From contig NZ_CP058348.1 of NCBI RefSeq assembly GCF_013752535.1, positions 2,108,001 to 2,172,000 of the forward strand: a stretch of DNA of 64,000 bases. The letters are read 5' to 3'. Positions within the stretch are counted from its first letter, which is position 1. The number at the start of each line of letters is the position of its first letter. The position numbers and the translations under genes are program-made. This DNA comes from Bdellovibrio sp. KM01. GTDB taxonomy: Bacteria; Bdellovibrionota; Bdellovibrionia; Bdellovibrionales; Bdellovibrionaceae. The notes under the pieces were generated by a model that was not told the DNA's origin, made no database searches, and saw nothing but the letters and a program-made list of their open reading frames with translations. Of the stretch, positions 46,501-54,323 are shown one piece after another.

Positions 46501-49269
46501 ATATTGAATGGTCTCGGCCTTAGCCGCTGTCATCCATTCTAAACACTTCTTTTTTGAGATACGCGTGCGATACAAAGCCCGGATAATCGCATCCACATCA
46601 TTTACCGCTCGATGAGGCAGGAAAATCATTGAAAGCACGAACTGCGCAAAATGCATTCTAATTTTACCAAGCTCGCTCCAAAAACTGCTGGTCCAACTTG
46701 CCCCGCGAGTGTTCACAAGCAAGCTGTTTGCGACGTGCAGAAATATAGGAATTCCAATAATAAACGTCGTAACAACGGTCCAGAACCAGGCATCCCCCGG
46801 TAAAATCAACCACGAGGCGACATACATCAATACCAAACATGGTGCGACCAGACTGCGACGAAGATTATCGCGAATCTTCCATTTAGAAAGCACCGAAAGA
46901 TCATTGCGAACTAATTTTCCCTCACGATTGGGGACAAATGGAAGAATCCAAGGACTGATTTGCCAATCGCCCCGCACCCAACGGTGAGCACGCGTAGAAA
47001 AACTTTTGTACGAGCTTGGGTAATCATCCATAACTTCGATGTCCGTCGCAAGCGCGGTGCGCACATACAGACCTTCAAACAAATCATGACTAAGAATGGT
47101 GTTTTCGGGAATACGCCCTTCTAACGAACGATCAAAGGCCTCGATATCGTAAAGACCTTTTCCGGTAAAACTTCCCTCAGAAAAAAGATCCTGATAAACA
47201 TCTGAAACCGCAGTCGTATAAGGATCAATTCCCGTGTGACCGGAAAAAATAGCCGCAAACAACGAGCGCGAAGAACTTTCCAGCGAAATACTTACGCGCG
47301 GCTGAACGATCCCGTACCCTTCAATCACCCGACGACGAAGCTCACTGAAATGAGGACGATTTAAGGGATGCGCCGCGGTCCCAATCAACATACGGGCTCC
47401 GCCCAACCCCAACTGGGTATCCGCATCCAAAGTGATCACATACTTAAATGTTCTGACCATCTCTGCAGGAATTGTCATCACGGTGTAACTGGTTTCGCCC
47501 TTACCTAAAAGAATGCGATTGAGCTCTTCAAGCTTTCCGCGTTTTCGCTCCCACCCCATCCACTTGTCTTCGTTTGGATTCCACAGACGTTTGCGATGGA
47601 GTAAAAAGAATCGATTCTCTCCATAGATTTGATTCAAGCGCGCAATTCCGTTTAAGGCCTGAGCCACAAGATCCTGGTCATGCTCAACATGCTCTGTATC
47701 TGCATCAGTAAAATCCGTTACCAAGGCAAAGAACACCTGGGAATCCACATTCCCCAAATAATGAACTTCAATTCTTTCAAGCAAAGTTTGAATGGTTCCC
47801 GGATCCGTCAACATACAGGGAACAATCACCAGAGTTCTAAACTCTTCGGGCACTCCTTTACTGTAATCCATTTTGGCTAAACGACGAGGACGCACGATAT
47901 GGGTTAAAAGATAATTAAATAACGTGATTGCCAAATCACTGAGAGGAAAAAACATCACCAGCACAGCGACCACCATCCCATACCAGGATTTGGAATGATC
48001 CATGGCATAGGAGATGGGACCAATCATCGTCAGAATAATCAGCGACGCAATACTTGAGAAATAGCAGACCGTCGGATATTTTAAAGTCACGCGCAGCCAG
48101 GTCTCACGCAGGCGGGGGCGGTATTTACATTCCTTTTCTAATTTTTCCAATCCCCGTCCATAAAGGAAATACCCCACATGGCGGTTTTCTGAATTTGCCA
48201 TTTCCAACGCGCGTTTCGCAATATCCAGTTCTGCCAATTTGGTGCATTTGCCGATTTTTTCAATATTGTGACGATAGTCATCGCGCGTAGTAAATTCCAT
48301 GCGCACGTAATCCCCTGTCGGGTCCGTTTCCAAAAGACGATCAATCAAACTGACGCTTTCAAAGAAAACCGTCCAATCGATATTGGATAACAAACGCATG
48401 CTGGAAATCACATTGGCGATCGTCACTTGATTCGCAGCTTGACGTTGATGTTCGGCTGAAACGACTTGTTCAACACTGGTGTTCTTTTTTTTAAGCTCCT
48501 CATTCATAGCTTCAATGACAGGCCAGATATCTGCCTCGGCATCACGCAAGCGTTTTGCGACTTGAGAAATAAACGTCAACTCCCCTTCCACCGGGTTTTC
48601 ACAATGACGCACTATAAGCTTTAAATATTTTTGAAATTTACGTGGACGACGGGCATTTTCGATCAAATGATCCACCAGCTCGTCAGCCTCGGCCGATTGA
48701 TTAAAATCCCACGCAATTCGCGCAGCGACACGGCGTAGATTTTCCACCAGGGCAATACGCAATGTGATCGCGACAGCCCAAAGCTCTCCCATTTTCAAAT
48801 AGGACCGTGTCTGAAATGCAGTGATAAAACGACGGATGTTATCAACAGTCAGATGACTGTCGGTGTGAGCAATTAGGGCCAGCGCCAATGCATAGATTCG
48901 CGGAAACCCTTCCAGGTCTCCCATCGAGAGCTTAGGCAGCTCTTTGTAATAGGAAGGCGGCAAGTCCTCTTTGATCTCCCGCAATTGTTCTTCGACAATG
49001 TGAAAGTTATCGATCAGCCACTCGGCCGCGGGGGAAACGGATTCTTTTTTACGACCGACTTCCGCCAGCAGGCGATAAGAAATAAGGAGCTTATCCCCGT
49101 TTTCATAGATTCGCTTAAGGAGGCCACGATGAACCCGGACCGATTTCCCGGTTTGCAGATTATCACCCAAATAAAGAGCGTATTCTTCAAGTCTTTCACT
49201 ACTGAAAATCTCTGCTTTAATAGGTAATTCTAAAATATCTTCCAGAGCTAATCGCAGCTTCTTTGCCAT
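40582..49269 (-). CDS. Cyclic beta-1,2-glucan synthase-like giant membrane enzyme
   Basis: 2895 residues, the range of NdvB/ChvB enzymes. The N-terminal domain (about 1-400) has AAEWLIDNFHIVEEQLREIKEDLP. Transmembrane segments lie near 405-460 and 815-990. The glycosyltransferase domain between them has YVITLDADTQL and AHRWVRGDWQISPW. Two glucan-handling regions follow, then a GH94-type phosphorylase domain (about 2050-2895) with FRDQLQDCMAF (likely catalytic Asp, about 2430) and GSGDWNDGMN. Known relatives start a glucan chain on the protein itself, lengthen it and cyclise it; the periplasmic product acts in osmoadaptation. GGAGAG lies about 8 bp before the ATG. No export gene (NdvA-type) is adjacent. 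Confidence 0.92.
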   Translation of the reverse strand: MAKKLRLALEDILELPIKAEIFSSERLEEYALYLGDNLQTGKSVRVHRGLLKRIYENGDKLLISYRLLAEVGRKKESVSPAAEWLIDNFHIVEEQLREIKEDLPPSYYKELPKLSMGDLEGFPRIYALALALIAHTDSHLTVDNIRRFITAFQTRSYLKMGELWAVAITLRIALVENLRRVAARIAWDFNQSAEADELVDHLIENARRPRKFQKYLKLIVRHCENPVEGELTFISQVAKRLRDAEADIWPVIEAMNEELKKKNTSVEQVVSAEHQRQAANQVTIANVISSMRLLSNIDWTVFFESVSLIDRLLETDPTGDYVRMEFTTRDDYRHNIEKIGKCTKLAELDIAKRALEMANSENRHVGYFLYGRGLEKLEKECKYRPRLRETWLRVTLKYPTVCYFSSIASLIILTMIGPISYAMDHSKSWYGMVVAVLVMFFPLSDLAITLFNYLLTHIVRPRRLAKMDYSKGVPEEFRTLVIVPCMLTDPGTIQTLLERIEVHYLGNVDSQVFFALVTDFTDADTEHVEHDQDLVAQALNGIARLNQIYGENRFFLLHRKRLWNPNEDKWMGWERKRGKLEELNRILLGKGETSYTVMTIPAEMVRTFKYVITLDADTQLGLGGARMLIGTAAHPLNRPHFSELRRRVIEGYGIVQPRVSISLESSSRSLFAAIFSGHTGIDPYTTAVSDVYQDLFSEGSFTGKGLYDIEAFDRSLEGRIPENTILSHDLFEGLYVRTALATDIEVMDDYPSSYKSFSTRAHRWVRGDWQISPWILPFVPNREGKLVRNDLSVLSKWKIRDNLRRSLVAPCLVLMYVASWLILPGDAWFWTVVTTFIIGIPIFLHVANSLLVNTRGASWTSSFWSELGKIRMHFAQFVLSMIFLPHRAVNDVDAIIRALYRTRISKKKCLEWMTAAKAETIQYDMKTAYWKSTAGVETILGVIFAAVIIRWNPSVMVVAIPFLLLWAIYPWVSEFTQQRLEKKREELTTADREFLFEVARRIWYFFETFVGPTDNWLPPDNVQEDPEQIVAHRTSPTNIGLYGLAIFSAQDFGFISLRGATERLRLLFQTLNRMERYRGHFLNWYDTTNLNPLYPQYVSTVDSGNLAGYLLVIKQGVEEFTRSPLFSLNSLHALNSNLKFMEEEVKKLQLQRQETGALSATHLIEQIRSTREILAEKPPEKMSEWLGLIRAVQVSVEDFRDSLEALEIEHGVRYYSKLRGWTNALNTLIADLKKDTDLFIAPQTLSSTAKTRLAEIASYNELDLNQPVQDMIQSYFQFTTELTAIPDKELSAEIIKFRDSCAKISQNLRELVQDLQNIGDTCEHYFTEMEFGFLIERDREVFSIGFNVSENRHDNSYYDLLASECRLASFVAIAKRDVPAKHWFRLGRQLVPVEGKRALVSWSASMFEYLMPHLVMKNFEKTLIGETLLAVVDRQISYGKKLNVPWGISEAGYNARDLNFNYQYGPFGIPGLGLKRGLGHDLVVSPYSSFLAALVDPVVATQNLQDMQTPDILTEFGFIEAIDYTPERLAPEQKYSLVKSYMAHHQGMSLIAIDNILNAEVMQNRFHSDARVRAAQVLLQERVPEHVTLTAPKAAEIEWESAGDSLMKSFVRVYDEAPHHSPRVQILSNGDYSLVLSSAGSGYSKCGKIAITRWREDSTQDDWGQYIYVRDVGMNQAWSATLQPYIRKPDSYKAVFTEDKVEFLRQDMDVKTSTQIIVAPEDNLELRQVTLTNTSTEEKIIELTSYMEPVLATMAADQAHPSFSNLFLQTEYLDQKQCLVVKRRPRSAEQREIYGLHGVVSDAEFDGDVEYESDRSRFIGRGRDVTNPAALKTGSTLTNSSGSVLDPILSLRVKIRIPPAGIRKVIFKTGYAATRDEMLQMVDRYHDPHTFEREMKLAWTKSRIDLRHLGMDAESAYSFQRLAERLLFSDPSMRQPAHLLAVHTREQASLWPYGISGDVPIVAVMIGDKKDMGLVRKLLRGHEYLRLKGLPYDLVIMNDSKSTYLQELQDEVLWQIRYAGLQDWLNKPGGIFSLRLDNMQEADRALIQAMARVVISSDAGTFKEQVSRKVLPIKYAESFTPKNTRSSYETKSVTPKNLQYFNGLGGFSSDGREYVISLTGDQWPPAPWINVIANGNDFGFQVSESGSGFTWSVNSRENRLTPWSNDPVSDPPGEIIYIRDDDTGELWTPTPLPIRGRDQYIIRHGQGYTVFEHNAYGMEHSLMMFVPPDDSVKISRLKVKNVSGRNRRLSFWAYVEWVLGNLREKSAPYILCEVDDDKVLYAKNAYNHEFAERISFFRISSEVQSYSSDRKEFLGRNHSYASPEALKRRGLSGYAGIGQDPCAALHASYFIRDEEEIEIVIVLGQAANKADAFALSEKYIDFENVDKAFKDVQNMWMHHLGAIQVSTPEPSLDLMVNHWSLYQSLVCRMWARSAFYQSGGAYGFRDQLQDCMAFVYSTPEIARAHILRAAARQFPEGDVQHWWHPPTGRGVRTHFSDDLLWLPYVVAHYIRISGDHSILEEHVPFIEAPLLTPEQEDSYTQPKLSDQKSTLHNHCIRTLEHSLRVGEHGLPLIGSGDWNDGMNRIGEKGKGESVWMGWFLHRVLEDFLPFCDSEHTTRYKEHMDKLKEALENNAWDGEWYRRAYFDDGTPLGSAWGQECRIDSLSQSWSVLSGVGNPERQRLSMSKVEENLIVKEKGLIKLLMPPFDKTNLDPGYIKGYVPGVRENGGQYTHAAIWVVMAFAKLQEREKVLELYNIINPIHHGRTRAGMQKYKIEPYVIAADVYAVEPHVGRGGWSWYTGSASWFYRAGLESVLGFTIENGEMVICPCVPEDWFGFEIMYRFKSTIYVIKVQISKKGRLTEKRIPLKDVGGTQEIVVEFKDEAPEKEQALKDSHP

Positions 49270-49469
49270 TCAGTTAAACTCTCCACATGCAAAGGACTAA
49301 AAGAAAAATTTAGTCTTGTTTAACCCGCAGGGCCAATCCGTGTGTCTAGAACTGCGAAAATGCATGGCCTGCAAAGCCTTTGCAGTTCAGCAAAAATGGC
49401 TGAAAATTGTCTTTGACGACCTGGAAAGCGGTGCTAGAATTAAGATAGACCAAGGGAGGGTTCTTAGAT

Positions 49470-50735
49470 TTGAGTCAACAAGCCCATGTCAAAGTTCACG
49501 ATAGAGCCATTGTCATCGGGGTCGGTTTAAAAACCGAACCACTCACCGAAATCAAAGAAAATTTGCTGGAACTGGAAGAGCTCGTCACCGCCGCTGGCGG
49601 AGAAGTTGTGGGCTCCATCATCCAAGTCCTGCCCGCCTGGAATCCCGCAACACTTATTGGATCTGGAAAAGTCGATGAAGTCGCTGAAATGGTTCGCGAC
49701 AGTCAGGCGACCATCGTAGTGATGGATCACCAGCTTTCCGGCGTTCAACAAAGAAACTTACAACAGATAGTTAAAGTTCGCGTGGTCGATCGCAATCAGC
49801 TGATCCTGGATATTTTCGCCCAACGTGCTCAGACCTTTGAGGGAAAACTTCAAGTGGAACTTGCACAACTATTGGATCAAATGCCCCGCATGGTCGGCGC
49901 CTGGTTGGAATCCCTTTCTCGTCAAGGTGGCGGTATCGGAACCAGAGGTCCCGGGGAAACCGCCCTGGAGAACGACCGCCGTCGTATCCGCGAACGCGTG
50001 GCCATAATTAAAGAAAAACTTGAAGGTGTTCGCCGTAATCGCGCGCAACACAGACAATCTCGTAAACGCCACGAGATTCCGTCCTTTGCATTGATTGGCT
50101 ATACCAACTCCGGAAAAAGCTCATTACTAAACCGCCTGACGGGCGCACAAGTGATGACGAAAAATCAGGTCTTCGCGACGTTGGATCCTACGACCCGCAA
50201 GATCTTCTTAAACGATGGACCACCCGCCGTTGTGACCGACACGGTGGGTTTCATCCGCAAACTTCCTACACAGTTAATTGAGGCCTTTAAAGCAACACTT
50301 GAAGAATCGGCCGAGGCTGATGTTTTACTTCACGTGGTGGATTTATCCTCACCAAACATGGAAAGACAAATCGAAGTCGTCGAAGAGCTGATCAAAGAAT
50401 TCAACTGGTCTGATAAGAAAATCATCCATGTATTTAATAAAGTGGATGCCGCACCCATTGAACGACAATTCCGCGTGAAACAATACCCGCGTGTTTTCGT
50501 CAGTGCACTGACGGGCCAAGGCATGGAGCAATTGAAAAAACTGATGGCCAGCATGGTGAGCGAAATGCAAACCGATGTGCAGTTGTACTTCCCGCGCTCT
50601 GAAGAGTACAAAATCTTCGATTTGGGCCGCGAAGCACAGATCTCAAGAAAAGAGACTGCGACCGAGGGAACAGTTTGCTATACGCAACTGACACCGTCTC
50701 TCATCAATCGCTGGAAAGACTACATCGTAAAATAG
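49470..50735 (+). CDS. hflX: Ribosome-associated GTPase HflX
   Basis: 421 residues from TTG at 49470 (GGGAGGG about 9 bp upstream). The N-terminal HflX domain (about 1-195) ends in GIGTRGPGETALENDRRRIRERVA. The G domain has Walker A ALIGYTNSGKSSL (about 207-219), DTVGFIRKLP (G3) and NKVD (G4). HflX splits stalled or hibernating ribosomes under stress. It is 90 bp before an unrelated secreted-protein gene, with a small hairpin (CCTTTGT / ACAAAGG, 50744-50761) between that lacks a T-run. Confidence 0.95.
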   Translation: MSQQAHVKVHDRAIVIGVGLKTEPLTEIKENLLELEELVTAAGGEVVGSIIQVLPAWNPATLIGSGKVDEVAEMVRDSQATIVVMDHQLSGVQQRNLQQIVKVRVVDRNQLILDIFAQRAQTFEGKLQVELAQLLDQMPRMVGAWLESLSRQGGGIGTRGPGETALENDRRRIRERVAIIKEKLEGVRRNRAQHRQSRKRHEIPSFALIGYTNSGKSSLLNRLTGAQVMTKNQVFATLDPTTRKIFLNDGPPAVVTDTVGFIRKLPTQLIEAFKATLEESAEADVLLHVVDLSSPNMERQIEVVEELIKEFNWSDKKIIHVFNKVDAAPIERQFRVKQYPRVFVSALTGQGMEQLKKLMASMVSEMQTDVQLYFPRSEEYKIFDLGREAQISRKETATEGTVCYTQLTPSLINRWKDYIVK

Positions 50736-50828
50736 ATCTCAGGCCTTTGTACCCACAAAGGTCCTGCCCCAATCAAGGAAACCTCATTTTTTACTTTAGG
50801 GTCACTTATTGATTCCGATAGGCTTTGT

Positions 50829-52085
50829 ATGCAAAAGCTTTCGGTTTATCTTTTCATTCTAGCATCCCTCCAAAGCCCCGGCGCCTTCAGTGCGGATAAA
50901 TCGGTGAAGGACACACCTGCCTGCATGAACAGCGCAAATGACAAAAATCTAAAGCTCTATAACTCTTTTAAAGACAACGCCGACCCTCTGAAAAAAGCTT
51001 TCCTTCAAGAAATGGCAAATGGCGCTTCGGGACCCGCATGCGAACCGCCACCCAACAGTCCTTCCCCGGGTAAGCAAACTAAAGATCTAAACAGTATCGC
51101 GCACGCAACCAACGCTCAGCCGGAAAATACGGGAATCTGGGATTTGGATGACCGCTTAAAAACTCCTGACCAACTGCCTGCATTGATTAAGCGTGAATGT
51201 ATCAACGCATCCCTGATGCGCGATCCGGGACAAAAGGGTTACGCCTGCACTGCGAACAAAAAAAGCACGGATCAAGATATTGAAATTTCCTATGGCCAAG
51301 TCGGAGGAAAAACCCAGCAATGTATCACAGGCGACATGGTGAGCTATATCCAGTTCGCGGTGAACAGTGCGATCAAATGTCTTTCTCCAGACAACCCGGT
51401 CGATGCTCGCGTGATTTATCAAAAATTCAATAACGAAACAGGTTTCAATTATTCCATCGCATGGAATGGCGGAGCCGGTATCGGTCAGATGACGAATATC
51501 GCGGTTGAAGAAATCGCCGAGGGAAATGGCAAAGGCATCTTAGAAGGTGTCGCTAACAGCAGCAAACACTCTTGTCAGGCCTTTAAAGACATCGCGAAAT
51601 CCGATTTGGCAAAACGTCCGCGCATCACTCCCAACAACTACTGCGACTTCGTCAGCGCGGGCGACGGCCTGGGAAGAAACTTGATGTACGGAATCGCTTA
51701 TTACCTGCACATGCGTGACAGCGTGATCGAACCACAACTCTTTCAAGAAAATAAATCCTTCGCAAAAAACCGCGATATCGTCAGCGCACTGACGGCTGTC
51801 AGCTATGGCGCCGAAGGAATCAAAAAAGCCCGCGCCCTTGCTGAAAAAGCGGGACTCTATACAGAGAAAAACAACCCGTGTAAGAGCCAAAAAATCACGG
51901 CGGCGAAATGTTATTTACAAATGGTTCAAAAAAACAGCGTCTACCTGAAAGCTATTCGTGGAAAAATGGGAGAAACCTACTGCCTGAAAGATGGCGTTGA
52001 ACCTTCTTCTAAAGAATGCACACAGAAAAAAGCAGCCATGACAGACAAACAACTGGGAGCCAACGAATGTGTAAAACCACTTTAG
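50829..52085 (+). CDS. Secreted lysozyme-fold-like protein (possible lytic transglycosylase)
   Basis: 418 residues with a signal peptide ending SPGAFSA. Residues about 200-235 read FNNETGFNYSIAWNGGAGIGQMTNIAVEEIA, close to the lytic transglycosylase pattern ExxFnp.A.s..GA.GlgQm, so the Glu in NNETG is the likely acid. The rest has many cysteines (over ten), suggesting several disulfides, and does not match a known transglycosylase family overall. It starts an operon whose next gene overlaps by 19 bp. Cutting of its own or prey peptidoglycan is a reasonable but unproven role. Confidence 0.65.
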   Translation: MQKLSVYLFILASLQSPGAFSADKSVKDTPACMNSANDKNLKLYNSFKDNADPLKKAFLQEMANGASGPACEPPPNSPSPGKQTKDLNSIAHATNAQPENTGIWDLDDRLKTPDQLPALIKRECINASLMRDPGQKGYACTANKKSTDQDIEISYGQVGGKTQQCITGDMVSYIQFAVNSAIKCLSPDNPVDARVIYQKFNNETGFNYSIAWNGGAGIGQMTNIAVEEIAEGNGKGILEGVANSSKHSCQAFKDIAKSDLAKRPRITPNNYCDFVSAGDGLGRNLMYGIAYYLHMRDSVIEPQLFQENKSFAKNRDIVSALTAVSYGAEGIKKARALAEKAGLYTEKNNPCKSQKITAAKCYLQMVQKNSVYLKAIRGKMGETYCLKDGVEPSSKECTQKKAAMTDKQLGANECVKPL

Positions 52086-52486
52086 CACTTTTTATCGTAT
52101 TTGCTTCCGTCGCTTGGGCCACTCCGCGCTCGAAGGCAGATCTATTAGCCGATCTAAAAGTGCGCCGCGAAAAGGCCGCAAAGCTTGATTTCGCAGGTGC
52201 CGCGGCAGAATTCAACAAAGCCAACGCCGTAGTGAAATCCTCTGCCGACAGTTATCGGAAAATGAAAAATCCCGTTCTTACCGAAGCCGAAGAACAGGTG
52301 CTGTTTGTCTCTTACAGCATGGAACCCGTGAAGTCTTTAGCAGGTACCAGCAAACCTTCCGCTCAAGCGTGCGCAAAGGCCAAGCAACAGATCACACTGG
52401 AAGACAAAGGCACAAAAACTGAAGACTCGAGTTTTTCTCACGAAGCCTCTGAAGCCCTGGCGTGGCTTGAAATCCTTTGCAAATAA
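52067..52486 (+). CDS. Small secreted protein coupled to the lysozyme-fold gene
   Basis: 139 residues from the ATG at 52067 (GGAG about 8 bp before), inside the last 19 bp of the upstream gene. Signal peptide MCKTTLALFIVFASVAWA. The mature part is helical and Ala/Lys-rich, with two cysteines (AQACAK and the C-terminal LCK). No family is recognised. Tight coupling suggests it works with the upstream protein, perhaps as an inhibitor or partner; this is inference. Confidence 0.7.
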   Translation: MCKTTLALFIVFASVAWATPRSKADLLADLKVRREKAAKLDFAGAAAEFNKANAVVKSSADSYRKMKNPVLTEAEEQVLFVSYSMEPVKSLAGTSKPSAQACAKAKQQITLEDKGTKTEDSSFSHEASEALAWLEILCK

Positions 52487-52596
52487 ACGTCTCAAAATAG
52501 GATTCTGTTTTAAAGCGTTACCGGATCAAAATGATCTCTGTGTCGAATGTCAGATATAATGGTCTTACACACGCACGTCAGTGGAGACTTGTTACT

Positions 52597-53133
52597 ATGT
52601 TCGAAAGCAGCGATTTCTCTCTTAATCAAAACCATTTGGGTAAATACGTCAGCCTCAGCGTGTGGGCCGTCAGCATTACTTTTTGTTTTTACTATCTGGC
52701 CATGGATGCTGACTTTAAAAAATTGGTCAGCTTAGGATTGATCTCTCTTGCGGGAATAGGCTCCTCAACACTCTTCACTATTAAACGAAACCGCGAAGCC
52801 GTCATCATCCAAAGCTTGCTGATGTATGCATCACTTATGATTCTACTTTCCATGCCCTACATCAACAAATACGCGATTCTGACAGTGCTCATCGTGGCGC
52901 TAAATCCGGTCATTTTTCTAAATAAAATGAAAGTAGAATTGGTGTTCGGAAATCTGATCGTATCGTTGATGGTACTGATCATTTATCAATTAACCAAACC
53001 CATCAGCTCCGCTCCTATCTTAGAGCAGCTTTTGGATTTCTTTATGAAATTCATTATGATTGTATTTGTGTTTGTGCAGGTCTATGGCATGAGGCTGATG
53101 TACGAACGCAGTCAGCCCCGCGATAAAGATTAA
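52597..53133 (+). CDS. Multi-span membrane protein of unknown function
   Basis: 178 residues from the ATG at 52597; a longer start at 52531 lacks a ribosome site. About five hydrophobic segments (roughly 20-38, 45-60, 70-105, 115-140, 150-170) and short loops. No motif is recognised. It might be a sensor N-terminus without its output part, or a small transport-like protein. Its stop overlaps the convergent thioesterase stop by 4 bp. Confidence 0.65.
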   Translation: MFESSDFSLNQNHLGKYVSLSVWAVSITFCFYYLAMDADFKKLVSLGLISLAGIGSSTLFTIKRNREAVIIQSLLMYASLMILLSMPYINKYAILTVLIVALNPVIFLNKMKVELVFGNLIVSLMVLIIYQLTKPISSAPILEQLLDFFMKFIMIVFVFVQVYGMRLMYERSQPRDKD

Positions 53134-53606
53134 TCTTTGCGCTTTTCTTTTAAACGCAATTCACGACGAGCCTTGCCTTCATTATAGCGGCGCTTGTCGT
53201 CTTCAGAGCTCAGCTCTAAGCCTGGAACTTCAATCGGCTTACCATTCGCACCCAAGGCCACAAACGTCGTGTAAGCCGTGGCTGTATGGAACGTCTCCCC
53301 CGTCTTAGGGTCTTCCGCATCCACACGAACGCCCACTTCCATCGATGTCCGAGAAGTGAAATTCACGCTGGCCTTCAAATTCACCACCCAGCCTTTATAA
53401 ACTGGCGCCACAAAGTTGATACGATCAATCGATGCCGTCACCACGTCTTTGTTCGAGTGACGTTGAGCTGCGATCGCCGCCGCAATATCAATCCACGACA
53501 TGATCGTACCCCCGAAAACAGAGCCTAAAGCATTGGTATGTGAGGGAAGCACTAATTGAGTCATAACGACTTGGGAAACAGAGACGGGCTTTGAAGATTT
53601 AGCCAT
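53130..53606 (-). CDS. Acyl-CoA thioesterase (hotdog fold, YciA-like)
   Basis: 158 residues. Hotdog-fold signatures LPSHTNALGSVFGGTIMSWIDIAAAIAAQRHSN (about 15-48) with the conserved N and G of the catalytic helix region, then SIDRINFVAPVYKGWVVNL and GETFHTATAYTTFVAL. It cuts acyl-CoA to free acid and CoA, likely for short or medium chains. It fits the beta-oxidation emphasis of the window. The C-terminus is highly charged (KARRELRLKEKRKD). Confidence 0.9.
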   Translation of the reverse strand: MAKSSKPVSVSQVVMTQLVLPSHTNALGSVFGGTIMSWIDIAAAIAAQRHSNKDVVTASIDRINFVAPVYKGWVVNLKASVNFTSRTSMEVGVRVDAEDPKTGETFHTATAYTTFVALGANGKPIEVPGLELSSEDDKRRYNEGKARRELRLKEKRKD

Positions 53607-53651
53607 AAAGCAGAGCCTTTCAGGAGAAGACCCTTTTGCTTGGGTTTAAAA

Positions 53652-53684
53652 AACAAAAGGCACAGCATTAAATGCCGTGCCTTC
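53652..53684 (-). terminator. Terminator of the LuxR-type regulator gene
   Basis: AAGGCAC / GTGCCTT (53657-53663, 53677-53683) with an inner GCATT / ATGC pairing. On the minus strand it is followed by TTTTGTTTTTT. It lies about 50 bp past the regulator's stop. Confidence 0.82.
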
Positions 53685-53730
53685 TATACTAAACTCTTAT
53701 CAAGTTCAGTCAACGCTTTGGGCGTCTATA

Positions 53731-54123
53731 TTAGATGCCACCCATACCGATGTCAGAATTACCATTACGGTTCATTCCGCCACCTGGAAGAGTCGTAGCA
53801 CCAGCTACAGTCGCAGATCCAGCTGGGATCGTTTGCGTTTGGTTATTGTTGTAAGTTTGAGCAGTTGTTGCACTTTGATTGTTGTTCTCAGCGCGGATTT
53901 CACTCTCAACAAAACCAAGATGAGGAAGGCACCACACGATCAATTGTGCACGAGACTTCACATTCATCTTTTTGTAGATGTTTGTAAGGTGAAATTTTAC
54001 TGTTTTTTCAGTTACAAAAAGCTGGTTCGCAACTTCCTTGTTGGACAAGCCTTTAGACACAAGTTCAGCAACTTCTGCCTCTCTATTTGAAAGACCTTTT
54101 TGAATCAGGACATCTCTGAGCAT
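53731..54123 (-). CDS. LuxR-type DNA-binding regulator with Asn/Gln-rich tail
   Basis: 130 residues. Residues about 1-65 are a LuxR helix-turn-helix (LSNREAEVAELVSKGLSNKEVANQLFVTEKTVKFHLTNIYKKMNVKSRAQ). No receiver or sensor domain precedes it, so activity may be set by level or a partner. The last 55 residues are low-complexity, rich in Asn, Gln, Gly and Thr (NNNQSATTAQTYNNNQTQT), unlike other LuxR proteins. GGGAGGGAG lies near the start. It is divergent from the cheY operon across 200 bp. Confidence 0.85.
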   Translation of the reverse strand: MLRDVLIQKGLSNREAEVAELVSKGLSNKEVANQLFVTEKTVKFHLTNIYKKMNVKSRAQLIVWCLPHLGFVESEIRAENNNQSATTAQTYNNNQTQTIPAGSATVAGATTLPGGGMNRNGNSDIGMGGI

Positions 54124-54258
54124 CCTTGCTCCCTCCCGCTAATTGTTTTTTATTTTTCTATCTAACCGTTTGCACTACCCAGGACTCATGTCCAAAAGCA
54201 GCACGACCACCTGTAATAAAGTCTGACATAAATTCTAAGTTTCGCAATAGCTTTGGAC

Positions 54259-54285
54259 TCTAGTTTTAAAAAACTAGACCGATAA
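54259..54285 (+). promoter_or_regulatory. Flagellar sigma-28 (FliA) promoter of cheY
   Basis: TCTAGTTT (54259-54266), 11-bp spacer, ACCGATAA (54278-54285), against consensus TAAAGTTT-N11-GCCGATAA: 6 of 8 and 7 of 8 matches with exact spacing. It lies 38 bp before the cheY ATG. An inverted repeat CTAGTTTT / AAAACTAG (54260-54267, 54270-54277) sits over the -35 and spacer. Confidence 0.75.
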
Positions 54286-54323
54286 TAAGGGAGATTTTAC
54301 ACAAAAAGCCCTTAGGAGATATT

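Noticed and set aside
49316-49504. 62-codon frame overlapping the hflX start
   Set aside because: It begins with TTG without a ribosome site and ends inside hflX in another frame.
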